NCBI GenBank assembly: GCA_949358305.1 | Contig: CASHSZ010000013.1 | Location: 1-52,500 of the forward strand | DNA length: 52,500 nucleotides | Direction: 5' to 3' | Source: Strigamia acuminata | Taxonomy: Eukaryota; Arthropoda; Chilopoda; Geophilomorpha; Linotaeniidae | Part shown: positions 35,203 through 52,500 of the stretch, one piece after another | Layout: each line of letters starts with the position of its first letter | Numbering within the stretch: the first letter of the stretch is position 1 | Position numbers and translations under genes: made by a program | The notes under the pieces: model-generated | Database searches by the model: none | What the model was told of the DNA's origin: nothing | The model's input: the letters and a program-made list of their open reading frames with translations, nothing else

Positions 35203-35366
35203 GTCGAAAATAAATAAACTAGCGGCGGGACGGGCCGAGGTCAGAGATTTTGCTCCGTTCTCGCGTCTGTCTATTCCGGGTAGAGGGAGGGAGCGAACGG
35301 GCGCGCGCCGGACATCGCTCGGAATTAAAAAACGGGTAACGGGGGAAGACAGACAGTCGAAATTTG
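34998..35366. other. Intergenic, upstream of gene A
   Basis: Contains an AAT/AAAT microsatellite (about 35,095-35,203) and otherwise unremarkable sequence. Likely includes the promoter of gene A; no TATA box convincingly placed. Confidence 0.4.
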
Positions 35367-36303
35367 ATTCCCCGGTCGTGGAATCGACTCCGCGACCCGT
35401 GCTTTAACGGTTAATTGGATTATCTTCGTCGTGACTTATCGGGATAAAAATTTTATAGAAAATCGGCCGTATCGTATTTTATTTTCATCTTCCGAGGGTC
35501 TCGCGTCGTCGTTGTGGACGGGAGTCTTCCCGAACACGTTCGACGGGCTTCGCGAATGCTTTCAGATCGGACGCGGAACTCGGGCCCGCCGCTCGGTCGA
35601 GCGGCGCCAGTACCCGCCGAGCGGCGCGGTATCCGATCAAATAACTCCCTTGCTTCGTCACGGTCTCGGACTGGCCTTCGGGCCGGTCAAAATAACAAAT
35701 AAATGAATAAATCGAAAATAGAACGCCCCCGTCCCGGCGAGACTAGGGGCGGGTGGCGTCGTTGAGCGGCGGCAGCGGCGGCGGTAGCCCCGACGACTCG
35801 CCCCGAAAATAAGCTCCCGCACCAGCATTCCTTCGTCCGTCTAAACCTCGCAGCGCGTGCGGTCGCGTGCATTCTACTCGTGTCCGGTGTGGCGATCGGT
35901 ACAGAGTAAAAAAAAGATCACCCGAAAAAGAAAGACGATTAAAGTTTTAATTCTCCGGTCGTGGAACCGACTTTGCGGTTCGTGCTTTAACCGTTAATTA
36001 GGTTATCTTCGTCGCAACTCGTCGTAATAAAAATTTCACAGTCAGCCGTTTCGTATTTTATTTTCATCTTCCGGGGGTCTCGCGCCGTCGTTGTGGACGG
36101 GAGTCTTCCCGAACACGTTCGATGGGTTTTGCCGACACTTTCAGATCGAATGCGGAACTCGGGCCCGTCGCTCGGTCGAGCGGCGCCAGTACCCGCCGAG
36201 CGGCACGGTATCCGATACCCGTCTTTTTTAAACCTCCCTTGCTTCGTCGGTCTCAGACTGGCCTTCGGGTCGGTCAAAATAAATAAATAAATAAATAAAT
36301 GAA

Positions 36304-36338
<35 letters not shown>

Positions 36339-39300
36339 GTAGGTCGGGAAATAGAACGCGTTCGTCCCGGCGAATAGTGGCAGCTGGGGTCGTCGAGTGA
36401 GTGGCGGCGGCAGCGGCAACCTCGATGACTCGCCCCGAAAATAAAGTCCCGCGTCGGCATCCCTTCGTGCGTCCTTCGTCCGTCTAATCCTCGCAGCGCG
36501 TGCGGTCGCGTGCATTCTACTCGTGTCCGATGTAGCGACCGGTACGAGGTAAAAAAAATATCACACGAAAAAGAAAGACGATTAAAATTTTAATTCTCCG
36601 GTTGTGGAACCGACTTCGCGGTTCGTGCTTTAATCGTTAATTAGATTATCGTCGTCGCAATTTATCGGAATAAAATTTTTACGGAAAATTGACATTTCCG
36701 TATTTCATTTTCATCTTTCGGGGGTCTTGCGCCGTCATAATCGGAGCGAGTCTCGCTCGATGCGTTCGACGGACTTTGTGGGAGTTTCCAGATCGCCAGC
36801 GGAACGAGGGGCCGTGGCTCGTCCGAGCGGCGCAGTACCCGTCGAGTGGCGCGGTACCCGAGTTCTTGCATCCAACGGTGGACACATCTTTGTCGAGAGC
36901 ACCTCTCGGTCTCAGACCGGCCTTCGGGCCGGTCAAAAAAAATAAACAAATAAATAAATAAATAAATAAATAAACGAGTCGGCGAATAAAGGCGGTTGGG
37001 GTCGCTGGACGGTGGCGGTGGTGGTGGCAGCGGCAACCCCGACGACTCGTCGCAAAAGATAAGCTCCCGCGCCGGCATCCGTTTGCTCGTCTAAACCTCG
37101 CAGTGCGCGTGCGGTCGCGTGCATTCTACTCGTGTCCGATGTGGCGATCGGCATAGATCACCCGAAAAAGGAAAGACGATTAAAATTTTAATTCTCCGGT
37201 CGTGGAACCGACTTTGTGGTTTGCGTTTTAACCGTTAATTAGGTTATCTTCGTCGCACTTTATCGCAATAAAAATTTTATAGGAAACCCGCCGCTCCGCA
37301 TTTTATTTTCACCTCCCGGGGGTCTTGCGCCGTCGTATTCGATGGCAGTCGCCTTCGGTGCGTTCAATTGACCCCGTGAGTGCTTTCGGATCGAGACCGA
37401 TGTGAGAGGTCGACATTCACGCCCCGACGATCGGTGCGGACCACTGGCATTTTTTCACCCATCCGTTTATCGGTCGTCGGTCCGATGCACGCTCCAGCCA
37501 GTGATTTTGTCGACGGGTCTCCGAGAGCGGTCTCGGTCTCAGACTGGCCTTCGGGCCGGTCAAAATAATAAATAAATAAATAAATAAATAAATGGATCGG
37601 AAATAGGTCGCACCCGTCCCGGCGAGAATAAGGGTGGGTGGCGTCGTTGAGCGACGTCAGCGGCAGCGACGTCAGCGGCAGCGACAGCCCCGACGACTAA
37701 CTCGCCCCGAAAATAAGGTCCTGCGCCGGCATCCGTTCGTTCGTTCAAACCTCGCAGCGCTCGTGCGGTCGCGTGCATTCTACTCGTGTCCGACGTGGCG
37801 ATCGGTACGGAGTAAAAAAAAAAAGATCATCAGAGAAAGGAAGACGATTAAAATTTTAATTCTCCAGTCGTGGCACCGACTTTGCGGTTTGTGCTTTAAC
37901 CGTTAATTAGGTTATCTTCGTTGTGGCAGATTCGAATAAAAGTTTTACAAAATAATCGTCGTTTTACATTTTTAAATCATTTCCCAGGGACCGTGTACCG
38001 TCGCAGTCGATGCGAGTCCCGGTCATCGCATCCGATAGACATTGCGGACGTTTTTCAGATCGAGACTGGAGTACCTGTTGAGTACCAAATGGCCGGTCGG
38101 TCGTTGGTGTGGTTCCGTCTCCTAAAATGTTCGTCGCCATTTTCTGTTGGTCGAGTCGCCTACCATCCAATGGTCGGTCGGTGGGTCTCGGTCTCAGACT
38201 GGCCTTCGGGCCGGTCAAAATAACAAATAAATGAATAAATCGGAAATAGAACGTCCCCGTCCCGGCCAGAATAGGGGCAGGTGGTGTCGTTGAGCGGCGT
38301 CAGCGGCAGCGACAGCCCGGACGAATCGCCCCGAAAATAAGGTCCTGCGCTGGCATCCGTTTGTTCGTTCAAACCTCGCAGCGCTCGTGCGGTCGCGTGC
38401 ATTCTACTCGTGTCCGACGTGGCGATCGGTACGGAGTAAAAAAAAAAAAGATCATCAGAGAAAGGAAGACGATTAAAATTTTAATTCTCCGGTCGTGGCA
38501 CCGACTTTGCGGTTCGTACTTTAACCGTTAATTAGGTTATCTTCGTCGTAATTCGTTGGAATAAAAATTTTATAGAAAATGAGCCGTTTCGTATTTTATT
38601 TTCATCTTCCGGGGGTCTCGCGCCGTCGTTGTGGACGGGAGTCTTCCCGAACACGTTCGATGGGTTTTGCCAACACTTTCAGATCGAACTCGGGACTCGG
38701 GCCCGCCGCTCGGTCGAGCGGCGCACAGTACCCGCCGAGCGGCGCGGTATCCGATATAAAAGGACCCTTGCTTCGCCACGGTCTCAGACTGGCCTTCGGG
38801 CCGGTCAAAATAATAAATAAATAAATAAATAAATAAGTCCGAAAATGGAACGTATCCGTCCCGACGAATAGATGCGGTTGGGGTCGTTGAGCGACAGCGG
38901 CGGCAGCGGCAGCCCCGACGACTCGCCCCGAAAATAAGCTCCCTTACCGGCATTCCTTCGACCGTCTAAACCTCGCAGCATGCGTGCGGTCGCGTGCATT
39001 CTACTCGTGTCCGATGTGGCGATCGGTACGAGGTAAAAAAAATATCACACGAAAAAAGAAAGACGATTAAAATTTTAATTCTTCGGTCGTGGGACCGACT
39101 TTGCGGTCCGTGCTTTAACCGTTAATTAGGTTATCTTCGTCGTAATTCGTTGGAATAAAAATTTTATAGAAAATGAGCCGTTTCGTATTTTATTTTCATC
39201 TTCCGGGGGTCTCGCGCCGTCGTTGTGGACGGGAGTCTTCCCGAACACGTTCGATGGGTTTTGCCAACACTTTCAGATCGAACTCGGGACTCGGGCCCGC

Positions 39301-39425
39301 CGCTCGGTCGAGCGGCGCACAGTACCCGCCGAGCGGCGCGGTATTTGATACCCGTCTCTGTAAAAGCAGCCGTGCTTTTTCGGTCTCAGACTGGCCTTCG
39401 GGCCGGTCAAAATAATAAATAAATA
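35367..39425 (+). repeat. Seven-copy tandem array, unit about 620 bp
   Basis: Units start with ATTC(T/C)(C/T)CGGTCGTGG-like sequence at 35,367, 35,950, 36,593, 37,191, 37,859, 38,484 and 39,078. Conserved blocks in order: a GAACCG...CGGTTC hairpin; CTTTAACCGTTAATTAGGTTATCTTCGTCG-like segment; AATAAAAATTTTA; ATTTTCATCTTCCGGGGGTCT; a variable middle; GACTGGCCTTCGGGCCGGTC hairpin; an AAAT microsatellite of variable length; a GGCAGCGG/CCCCGACGACTCG segment; and GTCGCGTGCATTCTACTCG. The last unit stops just after the hairpin and a short AAAT tail. Small ORFs in the units, including a minus-strand one starting MHATAR, drift in frame between copies, so I consider the array non-coding. Confidence 0.85.
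35669..35688 (+). other. cUUCGg hairpin, array unit 1
   Basis: GACTGGCC-TTCG-GGCCGGTC: 8-bp stem closed by C-G around a UUCG tetraloop, followed by A-rich sequence. The other six copies lie at 36256-36275, 36915-36934, 37542-37561, 38197-38216, 38787-38806 and 39389-39408. Unit 3 reads GACCGGCC (T-G to C-G pair) and unit 2 GGTCGGTC (C to T opposite G); both changes keep pairing. Confidence 0.7.
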
Positions 39426-40655
39426 AGTCGAGAATGGGCCACCGCCGGCCGGTGGGGCCAATCGTCGCGGGTGGGTGGGGCAGGCAGCCAACCGTCCACC
39501 GATCGATCGATCGATTGATTGATCGACCGACCAATCAATCGGTTTTCAGATTTCGGGTTTTCACGGGTCCCAGGTTTTTCAGGTTTTTCAGATTTTTCAG
39601 ATTTCAGATTTCAGATTTCAGATTTCAGATTTCACATCGAATAATGTACGGAGTCTCTTCGGTGCCATTCTCATTTTGACCGTTAAGGACAGACAGACTG
39701 CTCCTCGACCAGGACCGACTAATGCGACAACTGCGACAACTAGACCCGTCGCCCGTCGCGCGAGCCCGCCTCATTTTTTTCGCTCGTTTATTCACGCTTA
39801 GTTTTAAGAAAAATTTTCAAATTTTACAAATGTACACAAATAAAAAGACCGTTTACTTTTCGCTCCAATTGTTTATTCTTTATACGCCTTTACAACTCTT
39901 ACGAGAAGATAAATAGAAAGCGAGAAAATATAATCGATCAACCACGCCGTCGCGAACCCGTAGTCCCCGCTTCGTTCTTCTCCTCCCCGTTCACGGGACG
40001 GGCCGAACACCGAACACCGAGCGCCGAGCGCTGCGCGGGCACCTGGTGGCGCAACCGGGCAACATGACGCGGCACGATTCAAAACGCCGATCGTTTATTC
40101 GTTTCATTTTATTTTGTTTCGTTTCGTTTCATTTTATTGTTTCACTTTGTTTTATTTTGTTTCATTTTTTCTTTTTAATTCGCATCGCCGAGCGTCGCGT
40201 CGCAGCGCCGTGACATCGAGGTGAACAGCGGATCAAGCTTTTTCCCGCCATTGTTGTGCCCTTCTCCTTCTTCGCGACGCACACGCGTACATATATCGGT
40301 TCGCTGGACTCCGTAGAGTGGGAAAAACAAACAAACAAACAAACAAAAAAAAAACGAACAAACGAGTAAGTAAGGCTATCCAATCGCATTATTTCTTAAA
40401 AAAAAAACAAACAAACGAGAGAAGAAACGGAACGGGCGAATAAAAACGGCGTGCCATGCGGGACAGCGTGCGTGAGCACGGAGGAGGGGGGAAACCCCGT
40501 CGATATCAAACGACTAGATTCAACGTTGGTTTTGTGGTTACTACTCGCGGCGCTATTATTTGTCCGTCCGTTCGTCCGTTAATCGGTCTAATGAATTAAC
40601 CAATTAATTGATTAAACGACCAATTCGTTTATAAGTAGGCGATTGATCGACGAAA
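39426..40655. other. Intergenic, upstream of gene B
   Basis: Holds GATC/GATT-like simple repeats (39,498-39,540), a TTTCAGA heptamer run (about 39,575-39,635), T-rich and (CAAA)n stretches (40,100-40,165; 40,325-40,350), and no ORF I would call a gene. The promoter and 5' UTR of gene B should lie at its right end. Confidence 0.45.
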
Positions 40656-46511
<5,856 letters not shown>

Positions 46512-46641
46512 AGAAAGACGAGCCAGCCGACCGACCAACTTTCCCGGTTCGTGTTTATTAATTTATTAATCAATTAATTGATTAATTGATTGGTTGGCTA
46601 AACGACCGTTTCGTCCGTTCGTTCGTTCGTTCGTTTAAGCC

Positions 46642-48241
46642 ATGACGGACGGTTTCCCCAAAACGGACGCGGGCGCGCGCGTGTGGGTCGCCGCGACGAC
46701 GTCGTACCGGCAGGACGTCGGTTTCGCCGGCGGGACGCCCGGCTACTGCGGTCGCTGCGTGCCGAGCAGCTCGGAGTTCGATTACTTCGAGGAGCTGTTC
46801 GGCGAGGCGGCCCGTTTCATCGTGACCGCGACGAATCGAGCCATCCGGAGAGAGGCGAGAGAGGAGGAAATGGCGCGAGCGCAGGTGCCGAGAAAAAAAC
46901 AACGGTGACGATCCGCGACACTCACTCTCACGCTCGTTTTCGTTTTCGTTTTCGTTCTAGGTGCTCGCCGCGTCGCGGCCACGGCCACGAGGTCCAAAGT
47001 CCAGACGAACGACGGCGGCGACGACGACGACGACTGCTGCCGGTGGGAGCGTCGTGGCCGTTGCCGGTGGCAGCGGCACCCGACCCGGGGCGCGGTGCGC
47101 GGACCTGAGGGTGCGCCTCACCGCGGGCGACCGGGGGGCGGCCGACGCGGCCGCTCGACGACAATTAGCCCTTCCTCCCCTTCCTCCTCCTCCTCCTCCT
47201 CCTCCTCCTCCTCCTCCTCTTCCTCGGCAGAGGGCACGTGGGCCGGTTCGACCCCTGGCGCTGGACGAGCTGTACGCGTACCTGGGCATTCTCGTGCTCA
47301 CCGGTTACAACCGACAGCCCGAACTGCGCCACTACTGGCAGGGCGACAGGCCCGGCGATCTCGGCGCGCCGGCCGTCCGACGAGCGATGACGCGCCAACG
47401 GTTCGAAGAGGTTTCGCGTTATCTCCACTACAGCACGCAGCCGTCGTACCAGCGGCTGCGCGTTGGCGGGTCGGCGGCCGGCTCCGACGGCGGCAGCACG
47501 ACGGGAGAGAGGGCGGCGTTCTTGAAGGAACGCGAACGAGACGACGGCACGACGAAAGTCCGTTTGTTCGCCGATCTGGTGAACAAGCGCTTTCGCGCGT
47601 GCCGCGAGCCCAGCCAAACTCTCTGCGTCGACGAATCGATGATCGCCTACCGGGGTCGATCGGAGATGAAGGTGCGTGCGGGGGTCGCCCTCCGATCTCG
47701 TTTTTCTCTAACGTTCGTTCTTTCTTTCTTTCTTTCTTTCTTTCTTTAACGTTCTTCCCAGGTCCGTCAACCGGCCAAGCCCATCAAATGGGGCTTCGAG
47801 TTGTTCACACTATGCGACGCGGGCACCGCCTACGTGCTGAACGACGAGGCGCACATCGGCAAACGCGCCAAAATGTTCTTCGACCCGGACGAGGAGCCGG
47901 AGCCAGAGTGAGTCACTTCGTCGTCGCTGTTTCTCTCCTTCGTTCTCACAATTCCTTCTTTTTCTTTTCTCTTTTTTTCGTTTCCAGGTACCCGGGCAGC
48001 ATCATCGGACGCATCGTCGTCTACGTCGCCAGGCACTACCTCGGCAAAGGGCACACGATTGCGTGCGACAATCGATTCACGTCCGCCGTGCTGTTCGAGC
48101 ACCTCTTTGCCCGCCACAACACAATGGCCGTCGGGACGCTGCGGTCCAACGCGGCCCAAATGCCGCCCGACCTCCCGGACCCCAAGCGGTACCGAGCCAA
48201 CGCGAGAGGTAAACCGCCCGCTCGCTCTTCGCATCGTCGGC

Positions 48242-48325
<84 letters not shown>

Positions 48326-49050
48326 CGATTGATTGATTGATTTCACTTCTTTTTTATTCATAGGCGATTTCCTGCATCGTCAGAGTGGCCGACTGTTGCT
48401 TACCTGGTGGAGGGACACGACGACCGTGAGTCTGCTCAGCACGAACGTCGACCCGTTGGCGGCGCCCGGGCACGTCTCCCGTCGCATCGGCGGCAACAGG
48501 GTGGACGTCCGTTGCCCGGCGCCCGCGCTTTCGTACACGCGCAATTTCCACTGGGTGGACGTGCTGAACAGGCTGGTCTCCTCGTTCCGCATCGGGCGCC
48601 GTTCCCCGTACTGGCACCGGTACTTCTTCTTCCACAAGCTGAACCAAGGTGAGCGGGGCGCCGTTTGCCACCGATTAATCCGTCGCTAATTAATTCTCGC
48701 TTCTCTTCTCTTCTCTTCTTCCAGTGTGCGTCAACGCCCGAATCAATATGCTCGAGGCGACCTCGGGCGCGCGAGGCGGCCGATCGCAGCTGCAGTTCAG
48801 GAGAGCGCTCGCCACCCAACTCGTGTCTCGACGGGAGGGGGCCGTGCCGGGCGCGGCCCCCGCGCCCGGCGGACCCGTCGTCCACCGGCTCGAACACACG
48901 TCCAAGAGCAAGCGGTGCAAGGTGTGTTACGTGCGCCGCAAGGAACGGCACGAGAGCAGTTGGTGGTGCGTCCCCTGCGAAATCAACCTGTGCCGGCCGA
49001 AACACGGTCGCGATTGTTTTCAGATCCACGTGGCCGGCGCGGACAAGTGA
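46642..49050 (+). CDS. Gene C: piggyBac-type transposase, spliced
   Basis: Hand-built exons 46642-46884, 46961-47110, 47231-47671, 47762-47907, 47988-48208, 48364-48648 and 48725-49050, all phases consistent, about 603 residues (piggyBac itself is 594). If 47111-47230, a GTGCGC...GGCAG stretch ending in a (TCC)n tract, is not an intron, 40 residues including polyproline are added. DDE_Tnp_1_7 landmarks: LDELYAYLGILVLTGY, MTRQRFEEVSRYLHY, first Asp in CVDESMIAYRGR, KPIKWGFELFTLCD, second Asp in IACDNRFTS with MAVGTLRSN, and third Asp in HWVDVLNRL, at about residues 265, 354 and 466. The C-terminal Cys-rich domain CKVCYVRRK...CVPCEINLC...C typical of piggyBac proteins is intact. No terminal inverted repeats or TTAA pair located; with six introns, a host-retained (PGBD-like) gene is as likely as an active transposon. 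Confidence 0.8.
48243..48347 (+). repeat. (GATT)n microsatellite in a gene C intron
   Basis: More than twenty GATT units fill the intron between exons 47,988-48,208 and 48,364-48,648. Confidence 0.9.
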
Positions 49051-49304
49051 CCGCGACGTTTCCACGACCGAGCGCGCGCCAACGCTCGGGCGGCCAACCG
49101 GCCGGTTAATTTTGTTTTATTTCATTCCTCCATTTGCCAGAACGCGGCGGAGTAGTTTTGTTTGTTTTGCTTATTTATTTATTTATTCATTTATTCCATT
49201 TTTTTTGTAAGTTAATTTTATTATTTATTAACAAAGGCAACAATGACGACGTATTGTCGATGCCGACAAAGAAAAAGAAAAAAAAGAAAACAAACGAACA
49301 AATC

Positions 49305-49310
49305 AATAAA
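49305..49310 (+). terminator. Candidate polyadenylation signal of gene C
   Basis: AATAAA about 255 bp after the gene C stop and about 70 bp before the end of the convergent gene D. Confidence 0.4.
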
Positions 49311-49378
49311 AACGAACAAAAACAGACAAGTGAAACGAAAACGTGTGAATTAATTAGCTCGATCGGCCAACCAATCAA

Positions 49379-50947
<1,569 letters not shown>

Positions 50948-51240
50948 CCGTAAAAAAGAAAAAATGGCGTCGGAGAAAAAAAAAACCTATGGCGTGGTCG
51001 GAATGCGACTGTCTGTCTGCCCGCCTGTCAGTCCGTCAGCCAGCCAGTCAGCTGACGACACGAAAAAAAAAAAAAAAAAATGAACAAACAAACAAACAAA
51101 CAAACAAACAAACAAATAAATAATAGTAATAATAATAATAATAATAATTATTATTATTATTATTAAACAAAAAATAATTAATAACCGGTAACTAATTAAC
51201 GACGATTAACAACGGCGAGAATGAATGGTAACGACGGCGA
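50948..51240. other. Region upstream of gene D
   Basis: Contains A-runs, a (CAAA)n run (about 51,085-51,115) and an AAT run that flips into ATT (51,125-51,165), forming a short perfect hairpin. Presumably includes the gene D promoter. Confidence 0.45.
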
Positions 51241-51264
51241 ACGTTGTCGTTGAAATTGGCGGCG

Positions 51265-51585
51265 CTTTATCATCGGCCCCGAGTGGCCGAGCGGGCAGGG
51301 TGACCTGCCGCACGGAGCTGGTGACCGAGGGTTCGAGTCCCGCTTCCCGCCGATTTTTCATTTCTGGCAAAAACTGTATTGTCAAACAAATACGCATTCC
51401 TGGGGTTTCGATTGATATTGCCCCGTTCCAGTTCGTTCGTCCATACTTATTAGTTCTCTTCAGATGGTGATGATGAACACTCTCCCGCGGGGTTGCGGGA
51501 GGGTGGGGGGGAGTCGAAAGATTCGGCTCTCCTTTTATTTATTTATTTATTTTATTTTATTTTATTTTATTTTATTTTATTTTTT
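51265..51585 (+). mobile_element. tRNA-derived SINE-like repeat, copy 4
   Basis: A box TGGCCGAGCGG (51,284-51,294), perfect B box GGTTCGAGTCC (51,330-51,340), 3' hairpin CTCCCGC-GGGGTT-GCGGGAG with the stem kept but the loop changed, then an ATTTT tail. Confidence 0.75.
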
Positions 51586-51714
51586 TCGTTTACATACATA
51601 CATATATTTGTTTTTATTTTTACTCTTTTTCTTTTCTTTTCTTTTCTTTTTTTCCGAGATTCGAACAGAACTGCCGAGTTAAGTTAAGTTGGGCTAAAAC
51701 AGAAAAGGAAGAAA

Positions 51715-52090
51715 TTCGAAGCGACGGTTCTAGACGGCTACGAGGGCGGTTTATCTTCGGCCCCGGGTGGCCGAGCGGGCAGGGTGACCTGCCGCACGGA
51801 GCTGGTGACCGAGAGTTCGAGTCCCGCTCCCGCCGACTTTTCATTTCCGACAAAGCTGTATTGTCAAACACGCATTCACAGCATTTCAGTTGATATTGCC
51901 AAATATTGTGCCGTTCCAGTTTGGTCCCTTATTATTTCGAGATGGTGATGATGAACACTCTCCCGCGGGGTTGCGAGGGGGTGGGGGAGAGTCGAAAGGT
52001 TCGGTTCTCCTTTTGTTTTTATTTTTATTTTTATTTTTATTTTTATTTATTTTGTTTTATTTTGTTTTATTTTTTATTTTTTAATTTTCA
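51715..52090 (+). mobile_element. tRNA-derived SINE-like repeat, copy 5
   Basis: A box TGGCCGAGCGG (51,768-51,778), B box AGTTCGAGTCC (51,814-51,824), body close to copy 4, hairpin partly decayed (GCGAGGG), long ATTTTT tail to about 52,085. Confidence 0.75.
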
Positions 52091-52286
52091 ATTTTATTCC
52101 ATTTTTCTCCCCCCCGTCGATCATCGTCGCCACCGTCTCGTGTGGCGGTCGGGTGAAAGGAAAAAAAGAAAAAAAAAAAAAAAAAAGAAAACCCTTTGCA
52201 TCACCTTATCCGCGATGTGTCGGGAGGGCGTCTGAGAACCCACTCGCCCATTCTCAGCGGCCGCATTTTCCAATTTTCGCCACCGG

Positions 52287-52500
52287 ATGTCGCGCTCGCG
52301 TCACGCTCGTCCGTATCCCTCTCATCCCCACTCGTTGATTGACCTACTGGCTTCTTCGTCTCCCCTTTCGTCGCTCCTGCCGAGAAAGGTAAGCGAGATC
52401 GTCAATCGGATCGGGTCGGGTCGGACCGAAACCAACTCGACCGATCGACACGCGTCCTCCCGTTTCTCGGCCGCCGACGCGCGACCGGGATTAATTGATT
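52287..52500 (+). CDS. Possible first exon of a further gene, runs off the edge
   Basis: ATG at 52,287 opens 34 codons (MSRSRHARPYPSHPHSL...) ending at a good donor AAAG|GTAAGC (52,388/52,389), phase 0. The rest of the gene would lie outside the window. Evidence is only the ATG, the open frame and the donor. Confidence 0.3.
   Translation, partial: MSRSRHARPYPSHPHSLIDLLASSSPLSSLLPRKVSEIVNRIGSGRTETNSTDRHASSRFSAADARPGLID

Noticed and set aside
35687-38999. Minus-strand small ORFs starting MHATAR in the tandem array
   Set aside because: They recur with the repeat, but frame and sequence drift between units and microsatellites extend them; no sign of protein conservation.
39575-39635. Interstitial telomere repeat
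   Set aside because: The unit is TTTCAGA, not a known telomeric motif, and the run is short.

Overview
The window looks like a repeat-rich piece of an animal (probably invertebrate) nuclear genome. Reasons: two Ty1/copia retrotransposons carry a primer-binding site matching the 3' end of animal initiator-Met tRNA (TGGTAGCAGAGG); there are spliced genes with very short GT-AG introns (about 60-120 bp), a piggyBac-type transposase gene, tRNA-derived SINE-like repeats and two higher-order satellites. Nothing prokaryotic is present. I cannot name the species.
1-13,905 is an AT-rich 140/147-bp satellite with a 9-monomer (1,281 bp) higher-order period. It is interrupted twice: by an 8.67-kb LTR element without coding capacity (769-9,442; 1,579-bp LTRs, TSD GTAG), and by a 1,025-bp near-perfect palindrome (11,941-12,965; TSD TTA) carrying tRNA-like A/B boxes in both arms.
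14,760-33,190 is a second, GC-rich satellite built on the palindrome GGCCGTTAACGGCC with an 832-bp higher-order period. Two recent copia insertions split it: element 1 on + (15,897-22,882; LTRs alike by eye, coding region broken by one frameshift and one in-frame stop) and element 2 on - (24,456-31,233; one LTR difference seen, single uninterrupted gag-pol ORF).
33,765-52,500 is the genic part. Four spliced gene models could be built by hand with matching phases: gene A (-, 212 aa, acidic), gene B (+, about 987 aa, CxxC...HxxxxH finger-like segments, an 8-residue repeat block, an RS-rich domain and a PHD-like finger), gene C (+, about 603 aa, piggyBac-type transposase with all three catalytic Asp and a C-terminal Cys-rich domain) and gene D (-, 447 aa, acidic plus coiled coil). 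The first exon of a possible fifth gene lies at the right edge. Between genes A and B is a seven-copy tandem array (unit about 620 bp), every copy with a cUUCGg hairpin and a second hairpin showing compensatory changes. Five copies of a tRNA-headed SINE-like repeat lie in the last intron of gene B and downstream of gene D.
B and C are head-to-tail and only about 130 bp apart; C and D are convergent. The exon models rest on splice motifs and phase only; transcripts would be needed to confirm them.
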